Source of the DNA: Planctomycetota bacterium
GTDB taxonomy: Bacteria > Planctomycetota > B15-G4 > JADJEK01
DNA length: 64,000 bases
Reading direction: 5' to 3'
NCBI GenBank assembly: GCA_016709145.1
Contig: JADJEK010000010.1
Span: 115,793-179,792, forward strand
This document shows, piece by piece, positions 61,220 through 64,000 of the stretch (the first letter of the stretch is position 1; every line of letters starts with the position of its first letter). The notes under the pieces are model-generated. The model was not told the origin of the DNA, searched no databases, and saw only the letters and a list, made by a program, of their open reading frames with translations. The position numbers and the translations under genes were made by a program.

Positions 61220-62929
61220 ATGCTCCGTCTCGTCGTCGGCCTCGTGGCCGCATCGTTCGTCGCCGCTGTCGTCCCGGCCCACGCCGCCGACGAAGCTCCC
61301 AAGTCCGTCCTGATGGACGCGCTCGACGTCGAGCTGAAGCGCTCGTTCGACGCGCTCAAGGACCGCGAGAAGGAGCCGCTCTACTTCCTCGCGTATCGCG
61401 CGACCGAACAGAAGTCGTGGTCCGCCAGCGCGTCGTTCGGCGCGTTGAACGGCGACAGCTCGGGCTCGAGCCGACGCATCGACGTCGAAGCGCGCGTGGG
61501 CGCACCCGAGCTCGACTCGACCCATCAGATCCGCGGCTCGTTCGACTTCGGCGCGCGGCTGGCGTCGGGCTCGTTGCCGCTCGAGGACGATTCCGCCGCG
61601 ATCCGCGCTGCCGCTTGGATGGCCACCGACCGCGCCTACAAGACGGCGCAAGAGCGCATGATCAAGGTGCGCTCGAACGAGAAGGTCAAGGTCGAGGCCG
61701 AAGACACGTCGGCCGACTTCTCGGCAGCGCCGTCGGGGACGTACTTCGAAGCACCCGTCGACCTCGTCGTCGCGAAGGACGCGTGGAAGGAGCGCCTGCG
61801 CAAGCTGTCTTCGATCTTCCGCGAGTACGCGTTCTTGCACGACGCCAACGTCTCGATCGAGGTCAACGCGGAGAACCGCGTCTACCTGAACACGGAAGGC
61901 ACGCGCCTGACGTTCGGCCGCACGCACGTGCGCGTCAGCGTCAACGGCTCGACCAAGGCCGACGACGGCATGGACCTCGATCTGTACGACTCGTTCGACG
62001 CGCCGACCGAAGCCGACATGCCCGACGACGCCACGATCGAAAAGGCCGTGCGGCAGTTGTGCGAACGCCTCGGCAAGCTGCGCGCGGCGCCGATCGTCGA
62101 ACCGTTCGCCGGCCCCGCGATCTTGATGAACCGAGCGACCGGCGTGTTCTTCCACGAGATCTTCGGTCACCGCATCGAAGGCCACCGTCAGAAGGACGTC
62201 GACGAGGGCCAGACGTTCACGAAGAAGGTGAACCAAGAAGTCATGCCCGCGTTCCTGTCGGTCCACGACGACCCGACGCGCGCGAAGTTCGGCTCGATCT
62301 TCCTGAACGGTCGATTCCAGTACGACGACGAGGGCGTGGCCGCGCAGAGCGTCCCGCTGGTCGAGAGCGGCATCCTGAAGAACTTCCTGATGAGCCGCTC
62401 GCCGATCGAGAACTTCCCGACCAGCAACGGCCACGGCCGCTGCTCGCCGGGTTATCCGCCGGTGTCGCGCCAAGGCAACCTGATCGTGTCGTCGACCGAG
62501 CGCGTCGAGTTCGCTCGCCTGCGCGCGATGCTGCTCGAGGAGATCGCGCGGCAGAACAAGCCGTACGGCCTGATCTTCCACGACATCTCGGGCGGTTACA
62601 CGACGACGCAGCGCTCGGGGCCGCAGGCCTTCAAGGTCCAGCCGCTCTACGTCGTGCGCGTCTATCCGGACGGGCGCGAGGACGAAGTCGTGCGCGGCGT
62701 CGATTTGGTCGGCACGCCGCTCGTCACGATTACGCGCATCCTCGCGACGGCCGACGACGACGACGTGTTCAACGGCTTCTGCGGCGCCGAATCGGGCTGG
62801 GTGCCGGTCTCGGCCATCGCGCCGTCGGTGCTGGTCGCCGAGATCGAGATCGAGAAGAAAGCGAAGAGTCAGGAACGCCCGCCGCTCTTGCCGCCCCCGA
62901 TGCACGACACGACGTCGGGCGGGAACTGA
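61220..62929 (+). CDS. Secreted TldD/PmbA-family metalloprotease
   Basis: The protein has 569 residues with a signal peptide (MLRLVVGLVAASFVAAVVPAHA). The metal motif is His312-E-I-F-G-His317 in FFHEIFGHRIEGHRQKD. Other TldD features are YLNTEGTRLTFGRTHVRVSV, SGILKNFLMSRSPI and the C-terminal SVLVAEIEIEK. Characterised TldD/TldE proteins are cytoplasmic and act as a pair on peptides; this one is exported. A paralogue starts 11 bp downstream. The pair is probably an operon. Confidence 0.92.
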   Translation: MLRLVVGLVAASFVAAVVPAHAADEAPKSVLMDALDVELKRSFDALKDREKEPLYFLAYRATEQKSWSASASFGALNGDSSGSSRRIDVEARVGAPELDSTHQIRGSFDFGARLASGSLPLEDDSAAIRAAAWMATDRAYKTAQERMIKVRSNEKVKVEAEDTSADFSAAPSGTYFEAPVDLVVAKDAWKERLRKLSSIFREYAFLHDANVSIEVNAENRVYLNTEGTRLTFGRTHVRVSVNGSTKADDGMDLDLYDSFDAPTEADMPDDATIEKAVRQLCERLGKLRAAPIVEPFAGPAILMNRATGVFFHEIFGHRIEGHRQKDVDEGQTFTKKVNQEVMPAFLSVHDDPTRAKFGSIFLNGRFQYDDEGVAAQSVPLVESGILKNFLMSRSPIENFPTSNGHGRCSPGYPPVSRQGNLIVSSTERVEFARLRAMLLEEIARQNKPYGLIFHDISGGYTTTQRSGPQAFKVQPLYVVRVYPDGREDEVVRGVDLVGTPLVTITRILATADDDDVFNGFCGAESGWVPVSAIAPSVLVAEIEIEKKAKSQERPPLLPPPMHDTTSGGN

Positions 62930-62940
62930 AGGAACGACCC

Positions 62941-64000
62941 ATGAACCTCACGAATCGCATCCTCACTCTCGCGTTCTGTGCTCTCGTCGCCCCGTCCGCC
63001 ACGCACGCCGCCGACGAAGACGTCGTGCTGAAAGCGCTGAAGGACGAGATGGCGCGCTCCATCGAGCGCCTGCAGATGGAGAACGTCGAGCGCCCGTTCT
63101 ACGTGTCGTACGTGCTCGACGAGTCCGACGTGTTCTCGTGCTCGTCGGCGTTCGGAGCACTGCAAGGCGCCGGACGCAATCCGTCGCGCAGTTGCGCGAT
63201 CGACGTGCGCGTCGGCTCGTACGACCTCGACAACACGAACTTCGCGCGCGGCGGCGGCGGTCCCGCCAGCGTGTCGCTGCCCGAGGACGACGATTACGGC
63301 GCAATCCGCCAGAACCTCTGGCTCGTGTCCGACCGGCGCTACAAGGACGCGGTCGAGGAACTCGCGGCGAAGAAGGCGTGGCTGCAGACGAACGTCGTCA
63401 CCGATCGCCCGGCCGATTGGACCGAGGTCGCAGCGGTCTCGCATCTCGAGCCGCAGCGCACGCTGACGGTCGACGAAGCCAGGCTGAAGGAACTGACGCG
63501 CACGCTGTCGGCGCTGTTCACGAGTGCCGAGAAGATCCAGTCCTCGTCGGTGTCGCTGCGCGCCGCGGCCGAGAATCGCACGCTGCTGTCGACCGAGGGC
63601 TTCCACACCCGCACCGGCGAGACGTGGCTGCGCCTGTCGGTGACCGCGGGAACGCAGGCCGACGACGGCATGCCGGTAGGCGACGTCCGCGTGTTCTACG
63701 GCCGCACCGCCGCGGACTTGCCGCCCGAGGACGCGATGCAGGCCGCCGTGACCGACATGATCGCGAAGCTCACGGCGCGCACGTCCGCGCCGCGCGCCGA
63801 GGAGTACATCGGCCCGGTCCTGTTCGAGGGGGACGCGGCCTGCCAACTGCTGTCGGAGCTGTTGATCCAGCGCGTGTCCGACGCGCACGAGCCGCTCGGC
63901 TCGCGTGACGCGGGCTCGCCGTTCAAGAACCGTCTGAAGAAGCGCATCGCGCCGCCGTTCCTCACGGTCGTCGACGATCCGTCGCAGCGCTCGTTCGAAG
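62941..64000 (+). CDS. Secreted TldD/PmbA-family paralogue lacking the metal motif, cut by the right edge
   Basis: About 353 residues are visible. It has a signal peptide (MNLTNRILTLAFCALVAPSATHA), ERPFYVSYVLDES, LLSTEGFHTRTGETWLRLSVTAG and DDGMPVGDVRVFYGR, aligning with its neighbour throughout. At the place of the HExxxH segment it has FEGDAACQLLSELLIQRVSD, so the metal ligands are gone. This mirrors the TldD (HExxxH) / TldE (no motif) heterodimer of other bacteria. It starts 11 bp after the first gene, with AAGGA upstream, and continues past the window. Confidence 0.88.
   Translation, partial: MNLTNRILTLAFCALVAPSATHAADEDVVLKALKDEMARSIERLQMENVERPFYVSYVLDESDVFSCSSAFGALQGAGRNPSRSCAIDVRVGSYDLDNTNFARGGGGPASVSLPEDDDYGAIRQNLWLVSDRRYKDAVEELAAKKAWLQTNVVTDRPADWTEVAAVSHLEPQRTLTVDEARLKELTRTLSALFTSAEKIQSSSVSLRAAAENRTLLSTEGFHTRTGETWLRLSVTAGTQADDGMPVGDVRVFYGRTAADLPPEDAMQAAVTDMIAKLTARTSAPRAEEYIGPVLFEGDAACQLLSELLIQRVSDAHEPLGSRDAGSPFKNRLKKRIAPPFLTVVDDPSQRSFE

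Noticed and set aside
1..64000. tRNA, rRNA, insertion sequences, prophage or integrase
   Set aside because: No matching sequence or gene was seen on either strand.

Overview
The window is a high-GC bacterial chromosome segment with no phage, transposase, rRNA, tRNA or CRISPR signal. I think it comes from a member of the Planctomycetota, probably one of the deep marine lineages. The support is an abundance of secreted repeat and beta-propeller proteins sharing one C-terminal domain, sulfatase-like lipoproteins, DUF4331/DUF4198, secreted TldD-like proteins, a type II methionine aminopeptidase and many ECF-type regulators. This placement is inference from gene content, not a database match. The gene order looks housekeeping plus exported proteins, with short operons and many ATGA/GTGA/TTGA stop-start overlaps.

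Layout. 1-6 kb (minus): a sulfatase-like lipoprotein cut by the left edge, a BNR-propeller lipoprotein, a hairpin-rich 680-bp gap, and panB. 6-11 kb: a secreted transglutaminase, a tandem pair of small paralogous exported proteins, a Cys-rich mini-protein, and an ECF sigma factor with a ChrR-like zinc anti-sigma. 11-18 kb: a 14-repeat secreted protein, a DUF4331-DUF4198 operon and an orphan sensor kinase. 18-22 kb: a TPR protein, an RG/YG-rich low-complexity protein with a long leader, and UDP-glucose dehydrogenase. 22-26.5 kb is a tight operon: type II MetAP, an HtrA-like protease, a catalytically dead double-trypsin protein and an alpha/beta hydrolase. 26.5-31 kb: a flavin reductase, a small transporter, a class IV aminotransferase, a second sulfatase-like lipoprotein and DUF488. 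31-37.7 kb: a giant glycine-rich exported protein, an FmdB zinc ribbon with fabI, a TPR protein and a YdjM-like membrane protein. 37.7-47 kb: a carboxypeptidase-regulatory-domain protein, an MltA/3D lipoprotein, two unrecognised exported proteins, a rhomboid protease and DUF4139. 47-54.8 kb: a secreted clostripain with an HhH motif, a CCCGGG 12-bp array, another HtrA protease and two divergent DNA methyltransferases. 54.8-58.5 kb: an ECF sigma factor, then a cobalamin riboswitch with its own promoter, a secreted beta-propeller, a MetE-core-like methyltransferase and a VOC protein. 58.5-64 kb: an FG-GAP protein and a pair of secreted TldD/PmbA-like proteins, the last cut by the right edge.

The most interesting system is the cobalamin riboswitch directly upstream of an exported beta-propeller protein (a possible corrinoid-capture protein analogous to BtuG of Bacteroides), followed by a short, zinc-ligand-bearing MetE-core homologue. 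Other notable signals are a family of four 25-nt imperfect palindromes at gene 3' ends, three very long perfect hairpins, a string of four mini-hairpins, an active/dead protease pair, and a C-terminal domain shared by four otherwise different secreted proteins.
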